A DNA stretch of 48,998 nucleotides from Planctomycetota bacterium (GTDB lineage Bacteria > Planctomycetota > Phycisphaerae > SM23-33). Position numbers and translations under genes: made by a program. Shown piece after piece: positions 15,677 through 23,820 of the stretch. Position 1 is the first letter of the stretch; each line of letters begins with the position of its first letter. The stretch spans positions 1-48,998 of the forward strand of contig JACRIL010000028.1 in the NCBI GenBank assembly GCA_016235825.1, given 5' to 3'. The notes beneath the pieces were generated by a model. It did no database searches, was not told where the DNA came from, and saw only the letters and a list, made by a program, of their open reading frames with translations.

Positions 15677-17074
15677 ATGAATGATAGGGGCTGTCATTAT
15701 CGCAACCTGGCTGTCTTGAGCGGGTGTGCGTGGATGCTGGCGGCGAGCCTGATGAGCCTGGAGTCTTTGGCCCAGCAGGACAACAGTTCGCCGACGCCGC
15801 TGCCTCCGCCGCGAATCGAGGGCAGCGCGGCCGGTCGCACGGACGACAACGCCATGCCGTCGCGACTGTCAAATCCGCGTCTTTCCGCCCAACCGGCGAC
15901 GATGCCGTCGGACGGCGATGCACGGCGCACCAGCCCGGCCGATCAGCCGGCTGCAAAGCCTTCGCAGACGCCCGATCAGCCCGGCAGGCAGAGTCCCGGC
16001 CAGACCGCTCGTCCCACCCCTGCCCCGACCGATACAACCGGACATGGCAGGCCGGGCCGGCCAATTGAGATAACCCCGCAATCGACTACCACCGCTCCGG
16101 CCGGCGGGCCGGTAGCGGGCGCGTCCGGCGACCAGAGGCCGACCGATTACGCCCGGCTGAACGAAATTCTCTCCTCGCGTTCACCTGTTCCGGTAACCGA
16201 ACCGAACCGTCCCGCCTCCGCCGGTCCGGTCAAGCCCGGCCAGCCGCCCAAGCCGCCCCTGCCGGTCGACGGCACGATGCTGGTGGATTATATGGGCAAG
16301 ATCGGCCGCGACCAGAAGACCGGCTGGTTCACGATGACATTCGACCATGCCGAAGAGCAGATCAACAAGTCCCGCAGGCTGCTGCCCAACGCCCTGCTGG
16401 AAAGGCTGCTCGAACTGGCCGTCGCCGACCCGTCAACGGTCTTCCGGGTCTCCGGCGAGACGCTCGTCTACGGCAATCACGCCTACCTGCTGGTCCGCAC
16501 GGCCGAGATTTACAGCTGCCGCGAGACGGCCGATGAAGCCCCGCCGCCCAAGCCGCCCGTCAAAGCCCCGCCCGCCGGCCAGCCGCCAAAGGAAACTCCG
16601 CCCGCCGCGCCTGCCGCACAGACCCAGCCGGCCGAGGAAGACCCCGCCAGCCCCGACGAGATCATCAAACGCATGCTCAAGGACCGCCCCGGCCAGCCGG
16701 TCATCGCCCCGTCGCCGAATACGGTCGATACCCCCGAGCGGATCACCCAGCCCCGGCCGATCACCGATCTTATCGCCCAGACCCAGCCGGAGGAGGAAAA
16801 TATCCAGCATGGCAAGGCCTCGATGGTCGTGGATCGCGTAACCAGGATCCTGCCGCACAAGCTCGAAGGCTGGCTACAGGGGAGGTTCGAGTCCGACAAC
16901 ACCTTCCAGGACCCGCCCATGCTCCTGCTGCCCTGCCTCATGCTCGAACGGATCGACGCCAAATTCGAACGCGGGGCAAAGCTCAAGGTTACCGGCGAAA
17001 TAACGACCTACAAGGGCGTCAAATACCTGCTCGTCCGCAAGGTCCTGCCCGAACGCAACATGGGCCAGTTCTGA
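15677..17074 (+). CDS. Secreted proline-rich protein with duplicated C-terminal domain
   Basis: 465 residues from the ATG at 15677. A signal peptide is visible (charged start, then LAVLSGCAWMLAASLMSLESLAQ), so it is exported. Residues about 30-205 are a disordered Pro/Ala/Thr/Gln region. Two related folded units follow: one around 210-300 ending FRVSGETLVYGNHAYLLVRT, and one around 385-460 ending LKVTGEITTYKGVKYLLVRK, separated by another proline-rich linker. The shared ending ([FL][RK]V[ST]GE-x3-Y-x4-YLLVR) shows an internal duplication. No enzyme motif. It may be a periplasmic or envelope-associated structural protein. Family not known to me. Confidence 0.8.
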   Translation: MNDRGCHYRNLAVLSGCAWMLAASLMSLESLAQQDNSSPTPLPPPRIEGSAAGRTDDNAMPSRLSNPRLSAQPATMPSDGDARRTSPADQPAAKPSQTPDQPGRQSPGQTARPTPAPTDTTGHGRPGRPIEITPQSTTTAPAGGPVAGASGDQRPTDYARLNEILSSRSPVPVTEPNRPASAGPVKPGQPPKPPLPVDGTMLVDYMGKIGRDQKTGWFTMTFDHAEEQINKSRRLLPNALLERLLELAVADPSTVFRVSGETLVYGNHAYLLVRTAEIYSCRETADEAPPPKPPVKAPPAGQPPKETPPAAPAAQTQPAEEDPASPDEIIKRMLKDRPGQPVIAPSPNTVDTPERITQPRPITDLIAQTQPEEENIQHGKASMVVDRVTRILPHKLEGWLQGRFESDNTFQDPPMLLLPCLMLERIDAKFERGAKLKVTGEITTYKGVKYLLVRKVLPERNMGQF

Positions 17075-17075
17075 T

Positions 17076-17104
17076 TTGATGATTTACCCGCAATCCGATA
17101 TATT
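17076..17104 (+). promoter_or_regulatory. Sigma70-type promoter of the sulfatase gene
   Basis: TTGATG (17076-17081), 17 bp, TATATT (17099-17104). A start near 17111 gives a leader of about 24 nt carrying AGGAG (17125-17129) five bases before the ATG. Confidence 0.5.
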
Positions 17105-17134
17105 CCGGCCATCGATTTCCTTTCAGGAGAAACA

Positions 17135-18460
17135 ATGCCGCCGATGAACATTATTTACATCCACTCGCACGACACGGGCAGATACATCCAGCCTTACGGC
17201 CACGCGGTCCCGGCGCCGAACATACAGAAGTTGGCGGAACAGGGCGTGCTCTTCCGCCAGGCGTTCTGCGCCGGCCCGACGTGCTCGGCAAGCCGCGCGG
17301 CCCTGCTGACCGGCCAGTGCGCCCACTCGGCGGGCATGATCGGCCTGGCGCATCGCGGCTTTAGCCTGAAGGACTACAACCAGCACATCGTCCACACGCT
17401 CAAAAAGGCTGGCTATCATTCCGTGCTTTGCGGAATGCAGCACGAGATAGGATTTTCACGGAATCCCGACGCGCTGGCGAAACTCGGTTACCATGAAAGA
17501 CTGGACGCCGGCGACAACATGGCGGCCGGAGTGGCGGGCGCGGCGCACCAATGGCTGAAAAAATCCCCCAAGCAGCCTTTTTTCCTCTCGGTCGGGTTCA
17601 CAGAGACGCACAGGGATTTTCCGCCGGCCGGCCCCTTCGAAGATGAGCGATACACGCTGCCTCCGGCCCCCCTGCCCGACACGCCCGAAACCCGCCGCGA
17701 CATGGCCGAATTCAAAATCACCGCCCGGCGGTTCGATTCGGCTGTTGGATTTGTTATGGGCGCACTGGACGACACGGGCCTGGCGCAAAACACGCTGGTT
17801 ATCTGCACCACAGATCATGGCATCGCGTTTCCGGGCATGAAGTGCAACCTCACCGACCACGGCATCGGCGTCATGCTGATTATGCGCGGCCCCCGCGGAT
17901 TCGCCGGCGGCAAGGTTATCGACGGCATGGTCAGCCAGATCGACGTCTTCCCGACGATCTGCGAACTGCTGGGCCTGTCGCGGCCGGCCTGGCTCCGGGG
18001 CAAGAGCATCATGCCGCTGATTACGGGCCAATCTCAGGACGTAAATGACGAAATCTTCAGCGAGGTTACCTATCACGCCGCCTACGAGCCGATGCGGGCC
18101 GTAAGGACGAAACGCTGGAAGTACATCCGCAGGTTCGGCGGGCGGACCGCGCCGGTCCTGCCCAACTGCGACGACAGCCTTTCCAAGACGCTCTGGATGG
18201 ACAACGGCTGGAGGAATCGCCAACTGCCACACGAGCAGCTCTTCGATCTGGTCTTCGACCCCAATGAGACGGCCAATCTCGCCGGCGACCCTGCCTATTC
18301 AAAACCGCTGGCCGAGATGTCAAAACGCCTCGACGACTGGATGAAACGCACCGACGACCCGCTCCTGAAGGGCGAGCCCGTCCCCGCCCCGGCCGGCTCG
18401 CAGGTCAACGACCCCGACGGAATTTCGCCCAGAGAACCGGCAAAAACCATCGGCGAGTGA
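17135..18460 (+). CDS. Type I sulfatase with C-S-A-S-R active-site motif
   Basis: 441 residues. The active-site segment is GPTCSASRAALLTGQ with the cysteine (C50) that must be oxidised to formylglycine; the common C-x-P-S-R is here C-x-A-S-R, a form that anaerobic radical-SAM maturases (anSME) accept. The metal-binding IYIHSHDTG at the start and CTTDHGIAFP further on fit the sulfamidase-like branch of S1 sulfatases. Expected activity is hydrolysis of sulfate from a carbohydrate. There is no signal peptide, so it may be cytoplasmic. No maturase is in this window. Own promoter and ribosome site; next to the secreted proline-rich protein but probably independent. Confidence 0.9.
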   Translation: MPPMNIIYIHSHDTGRYIQPYGHAVPAPNIQKLAEQGVLFRQAFCAGPTCSASRAALLTGQCAHSAGMIGLAHRGFSLKDYNQHIVHTLKKAGYHSVLCGMQHEIGFSRNPDALAKLGYHERLDAGDNMAAGVAGAAHQWLKKSPKQPFFLSVGFTETHRDFPPAGPFEDERYTLPPAPLPDTPETRRDMAEFKITARRFDSAVGFVMGALDDTGLAQNTLVICTTDHGIAFPGMKCNLTDHGIGVMLIMRGPRGFAGGKVIDGMVSQIDVFPTICELLGLSRPAWLRGKSIMPLITGQSQDVNDEIFSEVTYHAAYEPMRAVRTKRWKYIRRFGGRTAPVLPNCDDSLSKTLWMDNGWRNRQLPHEQLFDLVFDPNETANLAGDPAYSKPLAEMSKRLDDWMKRTDDPLLKGEPVPAPAGSQVNDPDGISPREPAKTIGE

Positions 18461-18558
18461 GCGAATCAGCTTCCTTGGTTTGCCGACTGGACGAAATGTA
18501 CCGACGACCTGCTTTGCGCCGTTGCCTGTGGGACAACCTTGTGGATGTTTTGCCAGTC

Positions 18559-20307
18559 TCAATCCTTCGCTGGCGTAGCTTTCTTTGAAATTTCGACAAT
18601 CGTATCAAGCATCTTTGTAACCTCGGAATCAACCTTGGCTTTAGGTAGGAATTTGACCAACTGGCAGTATTCGCTCTTCCTTAGAACAAGAGGCAAAGAA
18701 AGTCGTTTTGAAAAGTCCTCGAACAATGGCGCAAGAAAATCGTCGGATGCCTTGATATCCTTTGACCAAGGATCCGGTTTGCCAAGTGTCTTTAGCGCCT
18801 TCGATACTTCCTGAATTGATTCGATCATGGCTTGTCGGCGGCGATTCTGTTCGGCATGAGCAAAGAGATCTTCAGGTAGTTTTCCGATGGCAAAAGCCAT
18901 GAGTACATCTTCAGAGCAGAAATAGTTTTCGATCTCTCGTCGAGTCCACATAAGTTCCGTCAGTGGGGCATCACCCTTAAGTTCCTTGTCCAGATGGTCG
19001 AAGATCGCAATTCCCATCAAGTCCTTCTTAGCCTCCTTGAGACCGTAGAAATGTTCTCTGGCCTTATTAGGAAGGTTTCCGGATATATAAATGACAAAAG
19101 GACGCTCTAAATACGCCTGTGCGTCATGATTCAGCAATCGGCCAAATTCCTGGAGAATAGCCAGGTCTGTTGCGGCCTCCAGGTAAAGGATCCAACCAGT
19201 TTGTTGCGCCTGATAGTAATGGTCGAACCCGATTTCCGTAAGCGCCTTGAGAACTTGTGTAGGCTGGTCAGTCAACACATGAGGTTTTCCGACAAAAGCA
19301 ACGACTTGACCTCGTGTCGCCGCTTCATTAAGCACAATTTCCGAGTGGCTGGCCGCTATGACCTGGGCACCTTGCATTTCGGCGGTTTCCGTGAGAATCT
19401 GATATATCTGCCGCTGGCGGAGAATCTCCAAGTGGGCATCCGGCTCATCCAACAAAAGGACGGTTTGGGGATTGGCTTGCAAGTACGCGAGCAACAATAG
19501 TGTCTGCTGTAACCCTCGACCGGAAGAGGATAGATCGAGGCGCACTCCACTGGGTTCCTCATATTCCATCATAATTTCGCCACGTTCAGATACATGTTTT
19601 GGTGGCAGCAATTTCACCCCGAACAATTCGCGAATCCGATCACTGAGATGTTTCCATGTCTCATGTAGATCGTCTTTCCCATATATCTGAAAGCAGAGAT
19701 TACGCAGAACCTGGGCTGTCTGTCCTTCTCCAAGCAACACGTTGATTCTTCCTGGCTCCCACTTGGGCTCTGTCGCAGCCAGACCAGACATCGGGGGAAG
19801 ATACGCCACCTTGACATCCGCCGCAGCTTCGGGAATGGAAGTGAATTTCGCATCTTGGATAGGATGTTCATCGAAACCATCTTGCCGAATCGGGCGGCAG
19901 ACGAAAGATTCTTCATTCGTATAGTCAAATTCCAGCCCGCACGACCACGACACGCCATCCGCAATACCATCCAGGACGATGTCAATTCGGATATTTCGGG
20001 TACGTTCGGCCTTTCCATTGGCACTCTTGACGCTACGGACGTGCATGTCACGCCAGAGCAGGTTAGCACTTGGAACTGGAATTGAAATGAGATCGCGACG
20101 GTTGATGGCAACACCGGGGCGTTTCTCAGCGAGAGCCTTGCCGCCTCGCTTTGCAAGCCACTGATGCAGGCCCAATTCCCAAAGTGTTAAAGCCTGGAGC
20201 GCTGTGGTCTTGCCAGAGTTGTTGGGGCCGATAAATACAACCGAGCGGCCCAGTTCTACATCCATTTCAAGTTTCTTGAAATTCCGTACCCTCATTCTGG
20301 TTAACAT
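18559..20307 (-). CDS. AAA ATPase with TOPRIM-like C-terminus (OLD / AriA-like, possible phage defence)
   Basis: 582 residues. ABC/SMC-type ATPase motifs are complete: Walker A GPNNSGKTT (27-35), signature LSSSGRGLQQ (259-268), Walker B VLLLDEPDAHLE (283-294), H-loop ASHSEIV. After residue 370 a TOPRIM-like part shows YLEAATDLAIL (E377), IFDHLDKE (435-442) and RREIENYF (456-463), as in OLD-type nucleases and in the TOPRIM partner of PARIS systems. Such proteins usually protect against phage by nucleic-acid or tRNA cleavage. Codon use is more AT-rich than that of neighbours and the gene stands alone between a sulfatase and trpD, so it was probably acquired. AAAGGA precedes the ATG. Defence is inferred, not shown. 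Confidence 0.75.
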   Translation of the reverse strand: MLTRMRVRNFKKLEMDVELGRSVVFIGPNNSGKTTALQALTLWELGLHQWLAKRGGKALAEKRPGVAINRRDLISIPVPSANLLWRDMHVRSVKSANGKAERTRNIRIDIVLDGIADGVSWSCGLEFDYTNEESFVCRPIRQDGFDEHPIQDAKFTSIPEAAADVKVAYLPPMSGLAATEPKWEPGRINVLLGEGQTAQVLRNLCFQIYGKDDLHETWKHLSDRIRELFGVKLLPPKHVSERGEIMMEYEEPSGVRLDLSSSGRGLQQTLLLLAYLQANPQTVLLLDEPDAHLEILRQRQIYQILTETAEMQGAQVIAASHSEIVLNEAATRGQVVAFVGKPHVLTDQPTQVLKALTEIGFDHYYQAQQTGWILYLEAATDLAILQEFGRLLNHDAQAYLERPFVIYISGNLPNKAREHFYGLKEAKKDLMGIAIFDHLDKELKGDAPLTELMWTRREIENYFCSEDVLMAFAIGKLPEDLFAHAEQNRRRQAMIESIQEVSKALKTLGKPDPWSKDIKASDDFLAPLFEDFSKRLSLPLVLRKSEYCQLVKFLPKAKVDSEVTKMLDTIVEISKKATPAKD

Positions 20308-20416
20308 TTCTGAATCCTTTCACAACCCTTGTTTATTTGTGCCATAAGACCTTACCTATTTGGCGGTCCTTCGCCACTGTACGTTCTGTCTTGCCATACT
20401 TTATTCTCGCGCAGTC

Positions 20417-21442
20417 TCACCCTTCATTGCTTATGGCGATGAGTTTTTCGAGTGTTGTCTTTGCCGCGCCGGAGTCGATGGAATAGCCGGCCTGGGCGAT
20501 GGCGTCGTGCATGTCGCCGGACCTGTCGGCGACGAGTATGGCGGCGGCGGCGTTGAGCATAACGACGTCCCTTGCCGGCCCCCGCCGGCCGGAAAACACG
20601 GTCCGTATCAGCTCCGCCGATTCAGCCGGCGAGTCCACGAGCAGTTCGCCCAGGTCGGCCCGGTGCAGCCCGAAATCCTCCGGGCGGATCCAATAGTTGA
20701 ATATCTGGCCGGCCTGGAGTTTGGAAATCTTCGTCGGGGCCGAGATGGAAATCTCGTCCAGCCCGTCGTCGGAGTGCACGACCATGGCCCGCAGCGAGCC
20801 CAGCCGGCTGAGCACCTGGGCAATCGTCTCGGTGAGGTCGGGGTCGAAGACGCCCATCACCTGCCGCCTTGCCCCTGCCGGATTAGTCAGCGGCCCCAGA
20901 AAGTTGAATATCGTCCGGATTCCCAGTTCCTTGCGGACCGGGCCGGCGTGCTTCATGGCCGGGTGGCAGACGACGGCGAAGCAGAAGCAGCAGCCGGCCT
21001 GTTCGAGGCAGCGGGCCATTACGGCAGGCGTTACATCGATCTTCACGCCCAAGGCCGCCAGCACGTCGGCCGAGCCGCTGGCCCGGCTGTTGGTCCGGTT
21101 GCCGTGCTTGGCCACCTTCACGCCGGCCCCCGCCGCGACGATGGCTGAGGCGGTCGAGATGTTGAACGTCCGCACGCCTGTCCCGCCGGTGCCGCAGGTG
21201 TCCACGATCTGGTCGCTCGGCCCGGGCACCTTGAGCGAGTGCTCCCGCATCGCCTGGGCCGCCCCGACCAGTTCGTCGGGCGCCTCGCCCTTGGCCGAAA
21301 GGGCCACAAGCAGCCCCGCGATCTTAGCCTCCTTCCACCCGCCGGACATTATCTGATCGAAGGCCCAGCGGGCCTGCTCGGCCGAAAGGTCCTGGCCGTC
21401 AAGCACCGCGTTCAGAAGATCGGGGTAGTTCCACTTGCCCAT
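20417..21442 (-). CDS. trpD: Anthranilate phosphoribosyltransferase TrpD
   Basis: Joins anthranilate and PRPP in tryptophan synthesis. 341 residues from the ATG at 21442, which gives the standard N-terminus (LLNAVLDGQDLSAEQARWAF). Family motifs are clear: VDTCGTGGTGVRTFNIST (PRPP-binding G-T-G-G), KHGNR and GSADVLAALG, and NFLGPLTNPAG. An in-frame ATG at 21487 lies six bases after a TATAAT box and would be a leaderless start adding 15 residues; I prefer 21442, which has AAGGGCG upstream. No other trp gene is nearby. Confidence 0.94.
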   Translation of the reverse strand: MGKWNYPDLLNAVLDGQDLSAEQARWAFDQIMSGGWKEAKIAGLLVALSAKGEAPDELVGAAQAMREHSLKVPGPSDQIVDTCGTGGTGVRTFNISTASAIVAAGAGVKVAKHGNRTNSRASGSADVLAALGVKIDVTPAVMARCLEQAGCCFCFAVVCHPAMKHAGPVRKELGIRTIFNFLGPLTNPAGARRQVMGVFDPDLTETIAQVLSRLGSLRAMVVHSDDGLDEISISAPTKISKLQAGQIFNYWIRPEDFGLHRADLGELLVDSPAESAELIRTVFSGRRGPARDVVMLNAAAAILVADRSGDMHDAIAQAGYSIDSGAAKTTLEKLIAISNEG

Positions 21443-21493
21443 GTTCGCCCTTGCCGCTGTTCCGGCGGCCCTTGCAAAAGCCGCCATACCCGA

Positions 21494-21521
21494 ATTATAG
21501 TGTCTGCACCGCCGCGGGCAA
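21494..21521 (-). promoter_or_regulatory. Sigma70-type promoter of trpD
   Basis: Reverse-strand TTGCCC (21516-21521) and TATAAT (21494-21499), 16 bp apart. Transcription should start close to 21487, which is itself an ATG in frame with trpD. Confidence 0.5.
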
Positions 21522-21555
21522 CATGTTAGGCGATTTCCGGCGGAGCGAGAAAACC

Positions 21556-22539
21556 ATGAACCATGTCGAGCGATTCCGGGCGCTGATGGGCGGCAGGCCG
21601 GTGGACCGCCTGCCGAAGATCGAGTGGGCGTCCTGGTGGGACAAGACCGTCGAGCGGTGGAAGACCGAAGGCCTGCCCGCCGATATGAAGGACTCATTTG
21701 AAATCAGCAAATACTTCGGCCTGGACCCGTACAAACAGTTCTGGTTTCATCCATCCACGCCAAAGCCGCCCCAGCACGGCGCCGGCATTATCCGCAACGA
21801 GGACGACTACGAAAAGATACGCCCGGACATATACAAGCCGCTCGACTGGGCGGTCGAGATTATGAGGCCCTTCGGCCAGCCGCAGGCCCGGGGTGAGGTT
21901 GTGGTCTGGCTGACGCTGGAGGGATATTTCTGGTATCCGCGAAGGCTGTTCGGCATCGAGGGCCACCTGTACGCCTTCTACGATTACCCCGAACTGATGC
22001 ACAGGATAAACCAGGACCTGACCGATTTTCACATCCGCTGGCTGTGCGAGTTTGCCAAGGTCTGCCCGCCGACCTGGATGACGCTGGCCGAGGATATGTC
22101 GTATAACCACGGGCCGATGCTCTCGCGGCAGATCTTCGACGAGTTTCTGGCCCCGTACTACCGGCAGATAATCCCGGTGCTCAAGGGGATGGGCACGACC
22201 GTCATTATCGATTCCGACGGCGACGTTACGCAGATGGTCCCGTGGCTGGAGTCGGTCGGCATAGACGGCGTGCTGCCGCTGGAGCGGCAGGCGGGAGTGG
22301 ACGGCTGCTCGCTGAAGGCGGCGCATCCGAAATTCTGCCTCATCGGGCATTTTGACAAGATGACCATGCCGCTGGGCGAGCATGCGATGCGAGCGGAGTT
22401 CGAGCGGCTTGCCCCGATGATGAAGGCTGGCAGGTTCATTCCCAGCGTCGATCACCAGACCCCGCCGGGCGTGCCTCTGGAAAATTATCGGATATTCCTG
22501 CGGCTGCTGGACGAATACGCAACAAAGGCCAAGCCATGA
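21556..22539 (+). CDS. Uroporphyrinogen decarboxylase-like protein
   Basis: 327 residues from the ATG at 21556 (MNHVERFRALMGGRPVDRLP, the usual start of this superfamily). It has the URO-D barrel: WASWWDKT early, MTLAEDMSYNHGPMLS, then VIIDSDGDVTQMVPWLESVGIDGVLPLE and the C-terminal IPSVDHQTPPGVPLENY. The family divides into true haem-synthesis decarboxylases and corrinoid or other methyltransferases; this sequence, without the N-terminal arginine-rich motif of HemE, fits the second group, so I expect a methyl transfer role with an unknown substrate. The last codon overlaps the next gene (ATGA), so the two are co-translated. Confidence 0.85.
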   Translation: MNHVERFRALMGGRPVDRLPKIEWASWWDKTVERWKTEGLPADMKDSFEISKYFGLDPYKQFWFHPSTPKPPQHGAGIIRNEDDYEKIRPDIYKPLDWAVEIMRPFGQPQARGEVVVWLTLEGYFWYPRRLFGIEGHLYAFYDYPELMHRINQDLTDFHIRWLCEFAKVCPPTWMTLAEDMSYNHGPMLSRQIFDEFLAPYYRQIIPVLKGMGTTVIIDSDGDVTQMVPWLESVGIDGVLPLERQAGVDGCSLKAAHPKFCLIGHFDKMTMPLGEHAMRAEFERLAPMMKAGRFIPSVDHQTPPGVPLENYRIFLRLLDEYATKAKP

Positions 22540-23333
22540 GCGCGGATAGCCGGCAAAAATATATCGGCCGCCCGCCGCTGGTCGACAGCCACGCCCATAG
22601 CGAGTTCGCGTATTGCGGCCGCGGAGTGTCGGCGCAGGCGGTTATCGACCGGACGCGGCAGTGCGGGCTGGCGGGGGTGTGCATAGTCGAACATGCGCCG
22701 CAACTTTACTGCCAGTCCGAGGATTTCTGGGAGGCCCGCCACGTCCGCAATCCGCAGCTTTGGCACGAGGAAAAATATTCCCGGATGGCCGAGTTCCGCC
22801 GAGTCATGGCGCCGCTAAAGAGCGATTTCGTGCACGTCGGGTTGGAGGTCGAACTGGATTGCCGGGGTGAACTGACTATCAAACCGGAGGACCGGACCTT
22901 CTGCGACCTGGTCGTCGGGGCGGTGCATTTTCTTTCCCGGCCGACGCCGCAGATGACCGATGCGGAACTGGCTGACGAATTCATGCGGACCTGCCGCGGC
23001 CTGATCGCCGGAGGGATCGACATCCTGGCCCATCCGTGGCGATTTTTCATGTCGGCCCGCAGGCCCGTGCCGACGGAGCTTTACCCGGACCTTGTTGAGA
23101 TGCTCGCCGCTGCGAAGGTCGCCGCCGAGATCAACCTGCACCGCTATCCGTCCGACTGGACCTTCTTCGCCCAGTGCGCCAGACGCGGCGTGAAGATTTC
23201 GCTGGCCACCGACGCCCACGAGATGCACGAGGTCGGCCGGCTGGAGGCCCACCTTGCCATCGTCAAACAGGCCGTCGGCTCCGACGACCCGGCAAAACTC
23301 CAGCAGGCCCTCTGGTATCCAAAGAGGTTTTAG
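22536..23333 (+). CDS. PHP-domain phosphoesterase (histidinol-phosphatase-like)
   Basis: 265 residues with the ordered metal-binding motifs of the PHP superfamily: DSHAHSEF near residue 18, VEHA, GLEVELDC, VGAVHF, ILAHPWRF and ATDAHEM. These bind a trinuclear metal site that hydrolyses phosphomonoesters; the nearest match in style is HisK-type histidinol phosphatase, but other substrates are possible. The gene overlaps the URO-D-like gene by four bases, so both products may belong to one pathway. No signal peptide. Confidence 0.85.
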   Translation: MSADSRQKYIGRPPLVDSHAHSEFAYCGRGVSAQAVIDRTRQCGLAGVCIVEHAPQLYCQSEDFWEARHVRNPQLWHEEKYSRMAEFRRVMAPLKSDFVHVGLEVELDCRGELTIKPEDRTFCDLVVGAVHFLSRPTPQMTDAELADEFMRTCRGLIAGGIDILAHPWRFFMSARRPVPTELYPDLVEMLAAAKVAAEINLHRYPSDWTFFAQCARRGVKISLATDAHEMHEVGRLEAHLAIVKQAVGSDDPAKLQQALWYPKRF

Positions 23334-23382
23334 ACGATTCCGGTTGGCGACTCGGTCAGATTTCGTGCCAAATGGGAGGAAT

Positions 23383-23424
23383 GGGTGCCATTGGCCGCAT
23401 CTGTTTGCGGCCATGTTCTTTTTT
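23383..23424 (+). repeat. Palindrome repeat P, copy 3
   Basis: TGGCCGCA and TGCGGCCA form a perfect 8-bp stem around the constant loop TCTGTT, followed by TGTTCTTTTTT. Lies 50-90 bp after the PHP gene, so it could end that transcript. Confidence 0.65.
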
Positions 23425-23481
23425 CGACCAGCAGATATATTCGACAATTGCATCAAGTCCGGACAGTTTTTCGTGGCAACT

Positions 23482-23525
23482 TCAAAAAAGCACACGCTCA
23501 CAAACAGATGTGAGCGATGGCGCCC
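23482..23525 (-). repeat. Palindrome repeat P, copy 4
   Basis: On the reverse strand CGCTCACA and TGTGAGCG (8 bp, perfect) enclose TCTGTT, followed by TGTGCTTTTTT. It is inverted to copy 3 with 57 bp between them, so the pair forms a short unit with terminal inverted copies. Confidence 0.65.
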
Positions 23526-23601
23526 GGCAGAAAATAGCCGGGAATCATAATCGTGCCGATTTCAAAGTATGGGCAAATCAGCACCGCGAGGTGCGACAGA
23601 A

Positions 23602-23740
23602 AGTAGCCCAGGGTGGAGCGGAATCCGCCGCCAGGCGGATGAAGCGAAACCCTGGGAAAAAGTCGTCATTCAAAAGTTTCCAATCCTCGATCGCGCCACG
23701 GCAGATGAGCCGGGATCGCAGAACGCCCCTGCCGATGATC
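23602..23740 (+). repeat. Repeat Z, copy 2 (long form)
   Basis: About 130 bp: GTAGCCCAGGGTGGAGCG, the hairpin TCCGCCGCCAGGCGGA, GAAACCCTGGGAAAA, GTCATTCAA, then CGCGCCACGGCAGATGAG. The same order appears in reverse at 36591-36716. Together with 23334-23601 and 23758-23792, this fills the 487-bp gap before uvrC; no gene is seen there. Confidence 0.65.
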
Positions 23741-23757
23741 TCGTGCTCGAAAAGTCA

Positions 23758-23792
23758 TTGCAGGCGAGACGCCCGCACCACAATAAAAGCCG
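23758..23792. repeat. Fragment of hairpin repeat W
   Basis: ATTGCAGGCGAGACGCCCGC and the following ACCACAATAAAAG, matching the core of repeat W. It lies about 30 bp beyond the uvrC stop codon. Confidence 0.45.
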
Positions 23793-23820
23793 CTTGATGT
23801 CGGCGAAGCTGGAAATCCAG

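Noticed and set aside
16870..16900. GGTTCGAGTCC, like the T-arm of a tRNA
   Set aside because: It lies inside the proline-rich protein gene and no acceptor or anticodon stem can be formed.
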